In this document: piece after piece, positions 15,873 through 24,250 of the stretch
How the letters are laid out: every line of letters starts with the position of its first letter
Numbering within the stretch: position 1 is the first letter of the stretch
DNA from: an uncultured Bacteroidaceae bacterium
GTDB taxonomy: Bacteria > Bacteroidota > Bacteroidia > Bacteroidales > Bacteroidaceae
Direction of reading: 5' to 3'
NCBI GenBank assembly: GCA_904501945.1
Contig: CAJGCU010000018.1
Location: 1-29,544 of the forward strand
Length of the DNA stretch: 29,544 nt
Made by a program: the position numbers and the translations under genes
The notes under the pieces: model-generated
Database searches by the model: none
Told to the model about the DNA's origin: nothing
The model's input: only the letters and a program-made list of their open reading frames with translations

Positions 15873-15937
15873 GTTCTTTTTCTTAGGATAGTTGTATGGA
15901 TGTACTACTCCGTGGGGATATAGTTATCTGTTGTGTG

Positions 15938-16657
15938 TTATAGAAGGCTTTTGGCCATGGTTGCCTGAAATTCTTTGAGATAGCAGGGCTCTATGTAGGC
16001 TACGTCTTCGAACTCTTCGTTGAGAAACTTCTTTTCTGCAAGAGGAGACATATATTTTGCTAAAAGAGGCACTCCGTCAAGGAAATGTGCGTTGGGGTGC
16101 TGAATGACCGACTTACACTTTTCTGCTCCGTTGCCGAAAAAGTAGATGGGACGCTCGTTCAGGTATTGTTCAAAGGAACTTTCGTCAATAATAACAGGCT
16201 TCGTTTCCATGACCGGCCTTAGGGCTCGTGTGTAGAGCGCGGCATACACTTCCATGCGTCTTGCGTCGAGCATAGGACAGAGCAGGGCATCTTCGGGCAA
16301 ATCGTCATGAACGAGGAGTACAGGAACGCACTGTACTTCTAAAGTGGGAAGGGAAATAAGTTTTAATCCTCTACCATAGGCTATTCCTTTTGCCATCGAA
16401 ACCCCGATGCGCAAACCTGTATAGCTACCCGGGCCAATGCTGACTGCAACAGCGTCAAATGGTATGGCGTGGTTGTCGGTAAAAGAAAGAGCTTCATCTA
16501 CCATTGTTCCGAGTAGTGACGCATGATTGGTACCTTTGGTTTCTGAGACCTCTGCACCTTTTTCTGCGCTGTCTGTTTGGAAGATGATAGCGCTGTCTTG
16601 GCTCACGGCAACGCTGCATCGGTCTGTTGATGTTTCTATATGTAAAATTACGGACAT
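15938..16657 (-). CDS. tsaB: tRNA t6A biosynthesis protein TsaB
   Basis: TsaB is the non-catalytic partner of TsaD in making N6-threonylcarbamoyladenosine at position 37 of ANN-decoding tRNAs. It has the ASKHA fold without a full catalytic site. The protein has 239 residues, typical length. The N-terminal ILHIETSTDRCSVAV and the block AVSIGPGSYTGLRIGVSMAKGIAYG (in parts) are diagnostic. The expected ending, with CYLKEFQATMAKSLL, is present. It is the first gene of the long - strand run and is divergent from yicC; a -7 box lies at 16694-16701. The 65-nt gap to DUF4290 leaves open whether all ten genes form one transcript. Confidence 0.93.
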   Translation of the reverse strand: MSVILHIETSTDRCSVAVSQDSAIIFQTDSAEKGAEVSETKGTNHASLLGTMVDEALSFTDNHAIPFDAVAVSIGPGSYTGLRIGVSMAKGIAYGRGLKLISLPTLEVQCVPVLLVHDDLPEDALLCPMLDARRMEVYAALYTRALRPVMETKPVIIDESSFEQYLNERPIYFFGNGAEKCKSVIQHPNAHFLDGVPLLAKYMSPLAEKKFLNEEFEDVAYIEPCYLKEFQATMAKSLL

Positions 16658-16693
16658 TGTATGCCTTGTTTTCTTTGAGTGCTAATATGTTTG

Positions 16694-16701
16694 CAAAGAT
16701 A
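16694..16701 (-). promoter_or_regulatory. -7 box upstream of tsaB
   Basis: On the - strand TATCTTTG matches TAnnTTTG, 37 nt before the tsaB start. No good -33 TTTG is seen at the right distance. It sits in the 187-nt divergent region shared with yicC. Confidence 0.5.
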
Positions 16702-16817
16702 GTGAAAAAATGGGAATTAGGAATTAGAAATAAAGATTTATTAGTCTTTCCCAAGTCAAAAATCTATCCGAATGGTAAATTCCTGTCTGTAGGCTCCTGA
16801 CTCCTAACTTTTTTTTG

Positions 16818-16825
16818 TACCTTTG
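16818..16825 (+). promoter_or_regulatory. -7 box upstream of yicC
   Basis: TACCTTTG matches TAnnTTTG and lies 20 nt before the yicC start, giving a short leader. The -33 element is unclear. Confidence 0.55.
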
Positions 16826-16844
16826 CAAAAAATAATTTTGGTTT

Positions 16845-17720
16845 ATGATACAGTCGATGACAGGTTACGGCAAATGTGTCGTAGAGTATAACGGAAAAAA
16901 GATTCATGCGGAATTGAAATCGCTGAACAGCAAAGCTTTTGATTTGACAACACGCATAGCGTCTTTATATCGAGAGAAGGAAATAGAAATACGCCACCTC
17001 ATTCAAGAGTCGTTGGAACGAGGCAAAGTGGATTTTGTTTTGTGGGTAGAAAAAGAGGGCGCTTCTTGTGTCGCACCGATTAATATGCCGCTTGTTGCTG
17101 AATATAAGAGACAGATTGAAAAGATGCAGCAAGAACTTGAATTGCCAGAACCCGAAGATTGGTATGCTACATTGCTTCGTCTTCCAGACGTGCTGTCGCA
17201 TACTGAAGTAGAGGAACTTACTGCCGAAGAATGGGTGGAGGCAAAAAAGGCAATCGAAGGCGCTATTGCTGAAGCTGTGGCTTTCCGTAAGCAGGAAGGT
17301 TTTGCCTTGGCGAAAAAGTTCCGTGAAAAAATAGATAACATTGCCAAGCTGATGGAATCTATCGAACCTTACGAGAAGGAAAGAACGGACAAGATTAGAC
17401 AACGTATCCAAGATGCTTTGGAACAGCAGTTGAGTGTTGACTATGACAAGAATCGACTGGAACAAGAGATGATTTTCTATATAGAAAAGTTGGATATTTC
17501 GGAAGAAAAACAGCGACTCTCCAATCATCTCAACTATTTCATCCAAACAATGGAAGATGGTCATGGACAAGGGAAAAAATTAGGTTTTATTGCTCAAGAA
17601 ATGGGCCGAGAAATCAATACTACAGGTTCGAAATCCAATCAAGCAGAAATGCAGAATATTGTTGTGATGATGAAGGATGAACTCGAACAGATTAAAGAAC
17701 AAGTGCTTAACGTTATGTAA
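16845..17720 (+). CDS. yicC: YicC family protein (YicC/YloC endoribonuclease family)
   Basis: This 291-residue protein is of the YicC/YloC family, members of which have been reported as endoribonucleases affecting small-RNA turnover. The N-terminal signature MIQSMTGYGKCVVEYNGKK is exact for the family. The conserved C-terminal block KLGFIAQEMGREINTTGSKSN (in parts) and MKDELEQIKEQVLNVM is also present, with a long coiled-coil-like middle between them. It lies 8 nt before gmk, a pairing that is very widespread. The start at 16845 follows the promoter at 16818-16825 and gives the canonical N-terminus. Confidence 0.93.
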   Translation: MIQSMTGYGKCVVEYNGKKIHAELKSLNSKAFDLTTRIASLYREKEIEIRHLIQESLERGKVDFVLWVEKEGASCVAPINMPLVAEYKRQIEKMQQELELPEPEDWYATLLRLPDVLSHTEVEELTAEEWVEAKKAIEGAIAEAVAFRKQEGFALAKKFREKIDNIAKLMESIEPYEKERTDKIRQRIQDALEQQLSVDYDKNRLEQEMIFYIEKLDISEEKQRLSNHLNYFIQTMEDGHGQGKKLGFIAQEMGREINTTGSKSNQAEMQNIVVMMKDELEQIKEQVLNVM

Positions 17721-17728
17721 ATGTTTGT

Positions 17729-18307
17729 ATGGAAGGAAAACTTGTTATCTTTGCCGCTCCCTCAGGTTCAGGCAAATCTACTATTATTAATCATCTGATG
17801 GCTGATGGTGGAGAGGAATCTCTTAATCTGCATTTTTCAATTTCTGCAACATCTCGTGCTCCACGAGGAACGGAACAAGATGGGATAGAATATTTTTTTC
17901 TCACGCCAGAAGATTTCCGACAGAAGATAGCTAACGACGAATTCATCGAGTATGAAGAAGTCTATACGGATAAATTCTATGGAACGCTGAAGTCACAGGT
18001 TGATAAGCAGTTGGCTGCTGGAGAGAACGTGGTCTTTGATGTCGATGTCAATGGTGCATTACGTATCAAGAAAATTTATGGAAAACGTGCATTAAGTATC
18101 TTCATTCAGCCTCCGAGCATAGAAGAGCTGCGTCATCGTCTGGAATCACGTGCTACAGATGCTCCAGAAGTGATAGAGCAACGCATCGAACGTGCTAGAT
18201 ACGAATTGAGTCAAGCTGAGCATTTTGACGAAGTCGTTGTGAATGATAATCTGGAGATAGCACAAGTGGAAGTGCAGGCCCTTGTCGAGGATTTTTTGGA
18301 AGAATGA
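17729..18307 (+). CDS. gmk: Guanylate kinase
   Basis: Gmk phosphorylates GMP to GDP with ATP, in the cytosol. The protein has 192 residues. The P-loop APSGSGKST is at residues 10-18. The GMP-binding segment SATSRAPRGTEQDGIEYFFL is at about residues 39-58, and EYEEVYTDKFYGT and VVFDVDVNGALRIK are both typical. It follows yicC by 8 nt and is probably co-transcribed. In several Bacteroidales I recall nadD following gmk; here that slot holds an IS3-like scar and a strong hairpin. The last codons overlap a possible promoter -33 element for the scar ORF. Confidence 0.95.
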   Translation: MEGKLVIFAAPSGSGKSTIINHLMADGGEESLNLHFSISATSRAPRGTEQDGIEYFFLTPEDFRQKIANDEFIEYEEVYTDKFYGTLKSQVDKQLAAGENVVFDVDVNGALRIKKIYGKRALSIFIQPPSIEELRHRLESRATDAPEVIEQRIERARYELSQAEHFDEVVVNDNLEIAQVEVQALVEDFLEE

Positions 18308-18327
18308 AGTCCGAATAGCTATATTTG
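18295..18327 (+). promoter_or_regulatory. Possible promoter at the end of gmk
   Basis: TATATTTG (18320-18327) matches the -7 box and TTTG (18295-18298) lies 21 nt upstream. It would drive only the transposase scar ORF at 18343, so it may be a relic or a chance match. Confidence 0.35.
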
Positions 18328-18342
18328 TAGTAGTTTAAGAGT

Positions 18343-18507
18343 ATGGATCACTTCAAGCTTAAAGAAGTCATCCGCTACTACAATAATGCCAGAATTAAAT
18401 TGATACAGAAAGTAAAGAGTCCGGTGCATACCGGACTCTTTACTTTCTGTACTACTTTTATGAATCCGTCCAACTTTTTGGGGTCAGATCAGATATTATC
18501 GGTATAG
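18343..18507 (+). pseudogene. IS3-family transposase remnant (C-terminal end)
   Basis: An open frame of 54 residues starts MDHFKLKEVIRYYNNARIKL and continues with KVKSPVH. This matches the typical end of IS3-family OrfB transposases (YYNNxRIxxxLxxxSPV). It then reads straight through what should be non-coding IS end sequence. The DDE catalytic core is missing, so this is a scar. Just downstream, 18466-18491 resembles an IS3-group right terminal repeat: in reverse it begins TGATCTGACCCCAAAAAGTT. No matching left end is seen before gmk. Confidence 0.65.
18404..18451. terminator. 22-bp perfect hairpin between gmk and nagB
   Basis: The arms 18404-18425 and 18430-18451 are perfectly complementary over 22 bp with a GCAT tetraloop, without any mismatch. 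The hairpin lies between convergent gmk and nagB, inside the transposase remnant. A short T-stretch follows on the + strand. A bidirectional terminator is the simplest reading. Confidence 0.75.
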
Positions 18508-18513
18508 TTTGTT

Positions 18514-19305
18514 TTAGAGATTTCCTCTTTCCTTGTCAAGGTAATATTTGTATGTACCTACGGTCAATTCATCACAAGCAGCCTCGTCACATACAACGAT
18601 GGCGCGAGGATGCATTTGGAGAATGGAAGATGTCCACTTGTGGCTGATGTCTCCGTCAATACAGTGCTTAAGGGCACGTGCCTTATTGTGCCCGTTGCAC
18701 ACAAGCAGTACCTCTTTGGCATCCATGATAGTTCCGATACCAACAGTCAGAGCCTGCTTGGGCACGAGGTTGAGGTCGTTGCCGAAGAAACGGCAGTTTG
18801 CATGGATTGTATCTGTAGTAAGGGTCTTGATGCGTGTGCGTGAAGACAAAGAACTGCCTGGCTCATTGAAAGCGATGTGTCCATCAGGACCAATTCCGCC
18901 CATGAAGAGGTCAATTCCTCCCACCTCGGCGATAAGTTCTTCGTAGTGATTGCACTCGGCGATGAGATCGGGAGCATTACCGTTCAGGATGTGTACATTT
19001 TCAGGCTTAATGTCAATGTGGCTGAAGAAGTTTTTCCACATGAAGCTGTGGTAGCTTTCAGGATGCTCTTCTGGAAGATTGACATATTCGTCCATGTTGA
19101 AAGTTACGACATTCTGAAAAGATAATTTTCCAGCTTTGTTCATCTCGATAAATTCGCGATAAAGTCCCAGCGGCGAAGAGCCTGTAGGACATCCTAACAC
19201 AAAAGGATTGTCGGGTGTAGGATTTGCTGCAATAATCTTGTTTGCAACATAATTTGCCGCCCATTTTGACATGGTTTCGTAATCGGGTTCAATAATTACT
19301 CTCAT
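18514..19305 (-). CDS. nagB: Glucosamine-6-phosphate deaminase
   Basis: NagB converts glucosamine 6-phosphate into fructose 6-phosphate and ammonia, linking amino-sugar breakdown with glycolysis. The protein has 263 residues. The active-site residues fall at the same numbers as in the E. coli enzyme: Asp72 (FNMDEYV), Asp141 and His143 (GPDGHIAF), Glu148 (NEPGSS). The phosphate loop GCPTGSSPLGLY is at residues 38-49. It follows thiL with a 22-nt gap and is the last gene of the run that starts at cca, so it may share that transcript. No nagA or sugar transporter is adjacent. Confidence 0.96.
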   Translation of the reverse strand: MRVIIEPDYETMSKWAANYVANKIIAANPTPDNPFVLGCPTGSSPLGLYREFIEMNKAGKLSFQNVVTFNMDEYVNLPEEHPESYHSFMWKNFFSHIDIKPENVHILNGNAPDLIAECNHYEELIAEVGGIDLFMGGIGPDGHIAFNEPGSSLSSRTRIKTLTTDTIHANCRFFGNDLNLVPKQALTVGIGTIMDAKEVLLVCNGHNKARALKHCIDGDISHKWTSSILQMHPRAIVVCDEAACDELTVGTYKYYLDKERGNL

Positions 19306-19327
19306 AATTGGTCGTATTTAAGTTGTA

Positions 19328-20386
19328 TTATTTCAATGGATTCCATCCTTGTGCTTTTAGTTCGAACTCTGAACCGTCTCGGGTGATTAATGCACAGCCC
19401 AAGTTTTGTTTGGTGATATGTCCGATAAGTTTTATGTCTTTCATCTGTTCTATCTTCTCGTGGTCGGCAATGGGGACAGTAAACAGGAGTTCGTAATCTT
19501 CTCCGCCATTCATGGCTGCGGTCGTAAGATTCATGTTCATTTCTTCGCACATAACGGCAGTTTGGTAATCAATCGGTATGCGTTCTTCATAGATTCGGCA
19601 TCCGCATTTGCTTTGTGTACATATGTGCAGCAGTTCTGAAGACAAGCCATCGCTGATGTCTATCATCGATGTTGGCTGGATTCCCGCATCGCGCAGTTGT
19701 TGCAGGATGTCTTTGCGTGCTTCGGGTTTCATCTGGCGCTCCAGCAAATACTCGCGTCCACTAAAATCAGGTTGTGAGATAGCCATACGCTCAATGTCTG
19801 TCTTTGCGGCCTCAATCTGTTTGTAATATACATCCTTTTCTCGTTCGAGCAGTTGCAAGCCCATATAAGCTGCGCCTAAATCTCCGCTGACACAAATGAG
19901 ATCAGTCTCTTTTGCGCCATTGCGATAGATGGCTTTCCCTTTTTCAACTTCTCCAATTGCTGTAATTGAAATAGCGATTCCTGTTCTCGAACTGGTGGTG
20001 TCACCTCCTATCATGTCAACTCCATGTGCATCGCAGGCCAAACGTAATCCGGCATAAAGTTCTTCCATATCCTCAATGCTGAAACGCTTGCTGAGAGCGA
20101 TGCTTACTGTTATCTGTTTTGGTGTTCCTCCCATCGCATAGATGTCGGAGAAATTCACCATCGCGGCCTTGTAGCCTAAATGCTTGAGAGGCAGATAGGT
20201 GAGGTCGAAGTGTACTCCTTCCATCAGCATGTCAGTTGTGATGAGAATATCCTTTTCTTTCCCATATTGAAGAATAGCACAGTCATCCCCCACGCCATAT
20301 ATGGTTTCCGGATTCTTTATTTCGATGGATTCGGTCAAATGTTTGATAAGACCAAATTCGCCAAGAGTAGATATTTCAGTTGCCAT
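19328..20386 (-). CDS. thiL: Thiamine-monophosphate kinase
   Basis: ThiL phosphorylates thiamine monophosphate to thiamine diphosphate, the final step of cofactor synthesis. The protein has 352 residues and the PurM/AIR-synthase-like ATP-binding fold. Diagnostic motifs are GEFGLIKHL at the N-terminus, VGDDCAIL, TTDMLMEGVHFD, AMVNFSDIYAMGG, GGDTTSS and SMIDISDGLSSEL, then NGGEDYELLF. The ATG overlaps the lpxK stop by one nucleotide (TAATG). No other thiamine genes or TPP riboswitch are seen nearby, so its place in the operon looks like housekeeping co-expression rather than pathway clustering. Confidence 0.95.
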   Translation of the reverse strand: MATEISTLGEFGLIKHLTESIEIKNPETIYGVGDDCAILQYGKEKDILITTDMLMEGVHFDLTYLPLKHLGYKAAMVNFSDIYAMGGTPKQITVSIALSKRFSIEDMEELYAGLRLACDAHGVDMIGGDTTSSRTGIAISITAIGEVEKGKAIYRNGAKETDLICVSGDLGAAYMGLQLLEREKDVYYKQIEAAKTDIERMAISQPDFSGREYLLERQMKPEARKDILQQLRDAGIQPTSMIDISDGLSSELLHICTQSKCGCRIYEERIPIDYQTAVMCEEMNMNLTTAAMNGGEDYELLFTVPIADHEKIEQMKDIKLIGHITKQNLGCALITRDGSEFELKAQGWNPLK

Positions 20387-21423
20387 TATTTTCTATTTGT
20401 TTTACGCTCATAATCTTTATGCAAAGTTTTCTTCACGTAATTTTTTATGAGATGGTCAAATTCTTTCTTTTTATTGTCGAGAAATTCAACTTCTATTGGA
20501 ATGATTTTGAGATTATCAAGGCCTTGTATGCGAGTTGCGTCTTTCTCTGTTGTGAGAATGGTACGTCCAGCTGCTCTATGTCTGATGTTTTCTATGTCAC
20601 GTTTCGTGAAGTGATGATGGTCGGGAAAACTCATCAGTTCCAGTTTAGGAATTATATTCTGGAGATCGTACACCATTTGTTCTGGTGATGCGATACCAGT
20701 CACTAAGAGCGGATTCTCTCCTAAATCCTCTATTTGGCTGGGGTATTTATATGTGGTGAAAAATACTTTCTGCCAATTGCCAAGGTCAAGTGAACGTTCT
20801 ATGCCTCGCCTATCCATTGGGGTTAGGTTTCGTGGACATTTTGTGACGATGATGATGTCTGCCCTCAAATGACCTATCGGATGTTCTCGGAGCCTTCCTG
20901 CAGGCAATAATGCGTCGAAACATATCAAGCGGTGATAGTCCATGAGCAGAATATTGATGCCGGCTTGTACATACCGGTGTTGGAATGCGTCGTCTAACAG
21001 AATAACTTCGGTTGTAGGCTGTATGTTGTCAGACATCAGTTTTTTGATACCATGACAGCGGTCTTTGTCAACGGCCATATGGATTTCTGGAAATTTCTGT
21101 TTCATTTGGTAAGGCTCATCCCCAATTTCAATCATAGGGGATTGTGTAGTAGCAAGCCTGTATCCTTTTGATTTCCTTTTGTATCCACGGCTGAGTACTG
21201 CAACTTGATAGTTTTTTGCCAGCAGATTAATCAAATATTCCGTATGTGGAGTTTTTCCTGTTCCGCCTACAGTGATATTACCAACACAGATGACAGGAAG
21301 GCTGAAAGCCTGAGATTTGAGCAAGCCATAGTCAAACATCAAATTTCTGATGCCTACCACTAGCCCATAGAGCCATGAGAATGGCATGAGCCAATAGTTG
21401 ATTTTGATATGGTCGCCTTCCAT
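20386..21423 (-). CDS. lpxK: Tetraacyldisaccharide 4'-kinase
   Basis: LpxK phosphorylates the 4' position of the lipid A disaccharide precursor at the inner membrane. The protein has 345 residues. The N-terminal segment is hydrophobic (WLMPFSWLYGLVVGIRN) and membrane-associated. The Walker A motif (VGGTGKTPH) is at residues 52-60. LLDDAFQHRYV, with its conserved DDxxQHR, and the later TEKDATR motif are typical. Its presence confirms a Gram-negative LPS-type envelope. It lies between a GH105-type gene (14 nt) and thiL (1-nt overlap). Confidence 0.95.
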   Translation of the reverse strand: MEGDHIKINYWLMPFSWLYGLVVGIRNLMFDYGLLKSQAFSLPVICVGNITVGGTGKTPHTEYLINLLAKNYQVAVLSRGYKRKSKGYRLATTQSPMIEIGDEPYQMKQKFPEIHMAVDKDRCHGIKKLMSDNIQPTTEVILLDDAFQHRYVQAGINILLMDYHRLICFDALLPAGRLREHPIGHLRADIIIVTKCPRNLTPMDRRGIERSLDLGNWQKVFFTTYKYPSQIEDLGENPLLVTGIASPEQMVYDLQNIIPKLELMSFPDHHHFTKRDIENIRHRAAGRTILTTEKDATRIQGLDNLKIIPIEVEFLDNKKKEFDHLIKNYVKKTLHKDYERKTNRK

Positions 21424-21437
21424 CTTTGGACGTTTTT

Positions 21438-22553
21438 TTACTTGATGTATTTGCTGTATTCACAAGCGGCCAACAGCCAAGCGCCAGTGCCGAATGGAGC
21501 TTGTGATTTGGCATTTACGGTACGGGTTGGGTCTGGCTTTTCTCCGATGGGCTGCACATAGCCAATGCTGCCATCTGGCTGAAGAGCTATCTTTGAGAGA
21601 TATTCCCATGCCTTATCTATTGTTGGCTTGTATTGCTTTGCCGAAAGAATGCCGTTATTCACGCCCCAAAGTATTCCATAAGTGAAAAATGCGGTGCCTG
21701 AAGTTTCGTAACCAGGAGCATCGTCAGGACATAACATAGAGCGTGTCCAGTAACCTTCTGGCTGCTGGCATCGAGCAGCACCTTCTGCCAGTTTTTTGAA
21801 GCGGTCAATGTAGAAATCTCTATATTCGCAATCCTGAGGAATATCTTGGATTACTTTTGCTAAACCCGCGATGACCCATCCAGCTCCGCGTGCCCAAAAA
21901 GACTTACCGTCATTACATGCTGTTTTCACTTTGGGATATACATATTTCCCATCGCGATAATAGAGCTGCTCCTGTGTGTCGAAGAGCAAACTGTCTGTCC
22001 AGCGAAAGCATTCGTATTGTTTGTCAAGCAGTTTGGGGTCATGAGTGACAGTATATAGTTTTGTGAAAATAGGCATACCCATATAGAGGGCGTCAGCCCA
22101 CCACCAGTAGTCTTTTTCTGGAGTGGCAGCCTGATAGCACATCACTTCAAGGGTACGTTCAAGGCGTTCTGCACGATGCTCCAGTTTATACAAGTCAATA
22201 TAAACTTGGAAGCATATTTGCCAGTCGGCAAAAAGAACAAAATCCATGCCTTCGCCGTAAGTTTGGTATCTCCAGCGTCTTTTATCTTTTTGTGTCGCTC
22301 CTTTCCAGTTGTTGAATTCAGCCCATTCTATAGCGTAATCGAGGTATTTCTGATTGCCAGTAAGATTGTAAACCTCTTGATTGCCTGTGAAATATGCGGC
22401 ATTATCCCAGAAACCTCTGCATTTTGCAGAATTATGGCTTTGCCAATAGTTGTTTACTTTTTCTATAGTTGCAATAACATCTTCTTTTGTCTGAGCTACA
22501 ACCGTCTGAGCTATTAAGGCTGTTCCGAGCAGGAGTGTGGATAAAAGTTTCAT
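21438..22553 (-). CDS. GH105/GH88-type unsaturated glycuronyl hydrolase
   Basis: This 371-residue protein has a clear signal peptide (MKLLSTLLLGTALIAQTVVA), so it is periplasmic or outer-membrane exposed. The rest fits the six-hairpin toroid of glycoside hydrolase families 105 and 88. These release unsaturated uronic acids (left by pectin or glycosaminoglycan lyases) from the non-reducing end. The WWWADALYMGMP block (Asp154) and the GEGMDFVLFADW segment (Asp110) are where the family's two catalytic Asp residues are expected. ARGAGWVIAGL, and GYETSGTAFFTYGILWG later, are typical. GH105 (rhamnogalacturonyl) seems likelier than GH88, but substrate is uncertain. There is no polysaccharide-utilisation locus nearby, so it is an isolated glycosidase placed between cca and lpxK. 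Confidence 0.85.
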   Translation of the reverse strand: MKLLSTLLLGTALIAQTVVAQTKEDVIATIEKVNNYWQSHNSAKCRGFWDNAAYFTGNQEVYNLTGNQKYLDYAIEWAEFNNWKGATQKDKRRWRYQTYGEGMDFVLFADWQICFQVYIDLYKLEHRAERLERTLEVMCYQAATPEKDYWWWADALYMGMPIFTKLYTVTHDPKLLDKQYECFRWTDSLLFDTQEQLYYRDGKYVYPKVKTACNDGKSFWARGAGWVIAGLAKVIQDIPQDCEYRDFYIDRFKKLAEGAARCQQPEGYWTRSMLCPDDAPGYETSGTAFFTYGILWGVNNGILSAKQYKPTIDKAWEYLSKIALQPDGSIGYVQPIGEKPDPTRTVNAKSQAPFGTGAWLLAACEYSKYIK

Positions 22554-22568
22554 ACTATTATATTTTTA

Positions 22569-24080
22569 TTAGTTAGTAATTATTTGCAATCCAAGCTTTT
22601 GTGCTTCTTCTATGAGAATCTGTTTGGCAGGAGCGTATTCGTTTGGAATTTTCCCGTCAAGAATGGCGTCTTTGATGTATGTTTTCAATACGCCAACTTC
22701 ACGGCTTGGATGGAGATTGAACATTCTCATTATTTCTTCACCAGATATAGGAGGCTGAAAATTTCTTATGCGGTCTTTTTCTTCAATTTCAACAAGTTTA
22801 GAACGTACGATAGCAAAATTCTCAATGAACTTCTTTTTCTTCAGTTCATTTTTTGAGGTAATGTCAGCTGTACAAAGAAGCATCAAGTCATCAATGTCAT
22901 CGCCTGCTTCAAACAATAGTCGTCTAACAGCACTGTCCGTAACTTCTTCATCAGCAATGACAATTGGACGCATATGTAACTGAACCAGTTTCTGTACAAA
23001 CTTCATTTTCTCGTTCATGGGTAATTTCATGCGCCGGAAAATGCCAGGAATCATTTTTTCCCCAATATCGTTATGGTTATGGAAAGTCCACCCAAGGAGA
23101 GGGTCGAAACGCTTTGATTTAGGTTTCCCTATGTCGTGGAGAAGCGCTGCCCATCGTAGCCAAAGAATATGGTCTTGCACCGTGTCCCACTTTCCATTCC
23201 CTGTCGGGATTGATTGCGGGTTTGCGGTAGCTTTTGCTACGTTGTCAAGAACTTCGAGGGTATGATAGAAATTGTCTTTGTGTGCTTTCTTGTTTTTAGT
23301 CTCAACACCTTGCAGTTGAGCCAATTCAGGAAAGACCAAAGAGAGTAAGCCACATTGTTCAAGCTCCACAAAACCTTTGGAAGGGATGGGGGAGAGGATA
23401 ATCTTGTTTAATTCTTCAGCGATACGTTCTCCTGAAATAATCTTGATACGTTCTTTATTCCTGCCCAAAGCTTCAGCTGTCGTTTCTTCTATGTGAAAAT
23501 TAAGCTGAGTGGCGAAACGTATGCATCGCATCATGCGGAGAGGGTCGTCGCTGAAAGTGATGTCGGGGTCTAAAGGGGTTGCGATAATCTTATCTTCAAG
23601 GTCGTAGAGACCATCAAATGGGTCAACCAGTTCGCCAAACCTGTCTTTGTTCAGAGACAGAGCCATTGCATTAATCGTGAAGTCACGTCGGTTCTGGTCT
23701 TCCTCCAAAGTTCCGTCTTCTGTAATGGGCTTTCGTGAGTTTCTGTCGTAGCTTTCCTTGCGTGCGCCAACAAATTCTATCTCCAGATTTTTGTGCTTAA
23801 GTTGCGCTGTGCCGAAATTCTTATAAATGGCAATATGTACTTTCTTGCCCAGTCGTTTACGCAAGGCTTCTGCTATGGCAATGCCAGGGCGTTCAACTTG
23901 TTTCTTCTGGTCAACGACAACGATGTCTATGTCGCTTGAAGGACGTTCTAGATATAGGTCACGAACCCATCCTCCGATGACAAAACAATCTAACCCTAAT
24001 TCTTCCGCTGTGTCAGAAATGAGATGGAAGAAGGGGTGGTCAAGTTTTGCTAATATATCCTCATGCGTCAGTATCTTCAT
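22569..24080 (-). CDS. cca: CCA tRNA nucleotidyltransferase with HD domain
   Basis: This 503-residue enzyme adds or repairs the 3' CCA of tRNAs. The N-terminal nucleotidyltransferase domain has GGWVRDLYLERPSSDIDIVV (residues about 37-56), giving the conserved GGxxRD and the catalytic DxD. RRDFTINAMAL and DPFDGLYDLEDKII follow. The HD phosphohydrolase-type domain is in the middle (LLHDIGKPKSKRFD), with HNHNDIGEKM after it. The architecture fits bacterial CCA-adding enzymes. A poly(A) polymerase assignment is possible because the families share the core, but the single-gene context favours cca. It starts the five-gene run ending with nagB; a -7 box lies 33 nt upstream. Confidence 0.9.
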   Translation of the reverse strand: MKILTHEDILAKLDHPFFHLISDTAEELGLDCFVIGGWVRDLYLERPSSDIDIVVVDQKKQVERPGIAIAEALRKRLGKKVHIAIYKNFGTAQLKHKNLEIEFVGARKESYDRNSRKPITEDGTLEEDQNRRDFTINAMALSLNKDRFGELVDPFDGLYDLEDKIIATPLDPDITFSDDPLRMMRCIRFATQLNFHIEETTAEALGRNKERIKIISGERIAEELNKIILSPIPSKGFVELEQCGLLSLVFPELAQLQGVETKNKKAHKDNFYHTLEVLDNVAKATANPQSIPTGNGKWDTVQDHILWLRWAALLHDIGKPKSKRFDPLLGWTFHNHNDIGEKMIPGIFRRMKLPMNEKMKFVQKLVQLHMRPIVIADEEVTDSAVRRLLFEAGDDIDDLMLLCTADITSKNELKKKKFIENFAIVRSKLVEIEEKDRIRNFQPPISGEEIMRMFNLHPSREVGVLKTYIKDAILDGKIPNEYAPAKQILIEEAQKLGLQIITN

Positions 24081-24112
24081 ACAAGATGGGGGCTGAACGT
24101 CTTTTTATATTG

Positions 24113-24120
24113 CAAAGGTA
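24113..24120 (-). promoter_or_regulatory. -7 box upstream of cca
   Basis: On the - strand TACCTTTG matches TAnnTTTG and lies 33 nt before the cca ATG. A poly-T stretch precedes it and the -33 element is unclear. It is the likely promoter for cca to nagB. Confidence 0.55.
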
Positions 24121-24225
24121 AAAAAAAAAGGAGAAAAACGTGATAAATGAGGGCTTTTTTTACCGTTACAGAAACGAAAAAGCAGGATAAAAGGTAAAAA
24201 TAGTGATGAAATATATTTTTTGTAC

Positions 24226-24233
24226 TACCTTTG
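24226..24233 (+). promoter_or_regulatory. -7 box that decides the lipoprotein gene start
   Basis: TACCTTTG matches TAnnTTTG. It lies after the upstream in-frame ATG at 24203, and transcription from it would start near 24240. The real start is therefore most likely the ATG at 24251. Confidence 0.55.
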
Positions 24234-24250
24234 TGAACAAAACAGAACGT

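Noticed and set aside
24203..24250. Upstream in-frame ATG for the lipoprotein gene
   Set aside because: It precedes the -7 box at 24226-24233 and would place 16 polar residues before the lipoprotein signal peptide.
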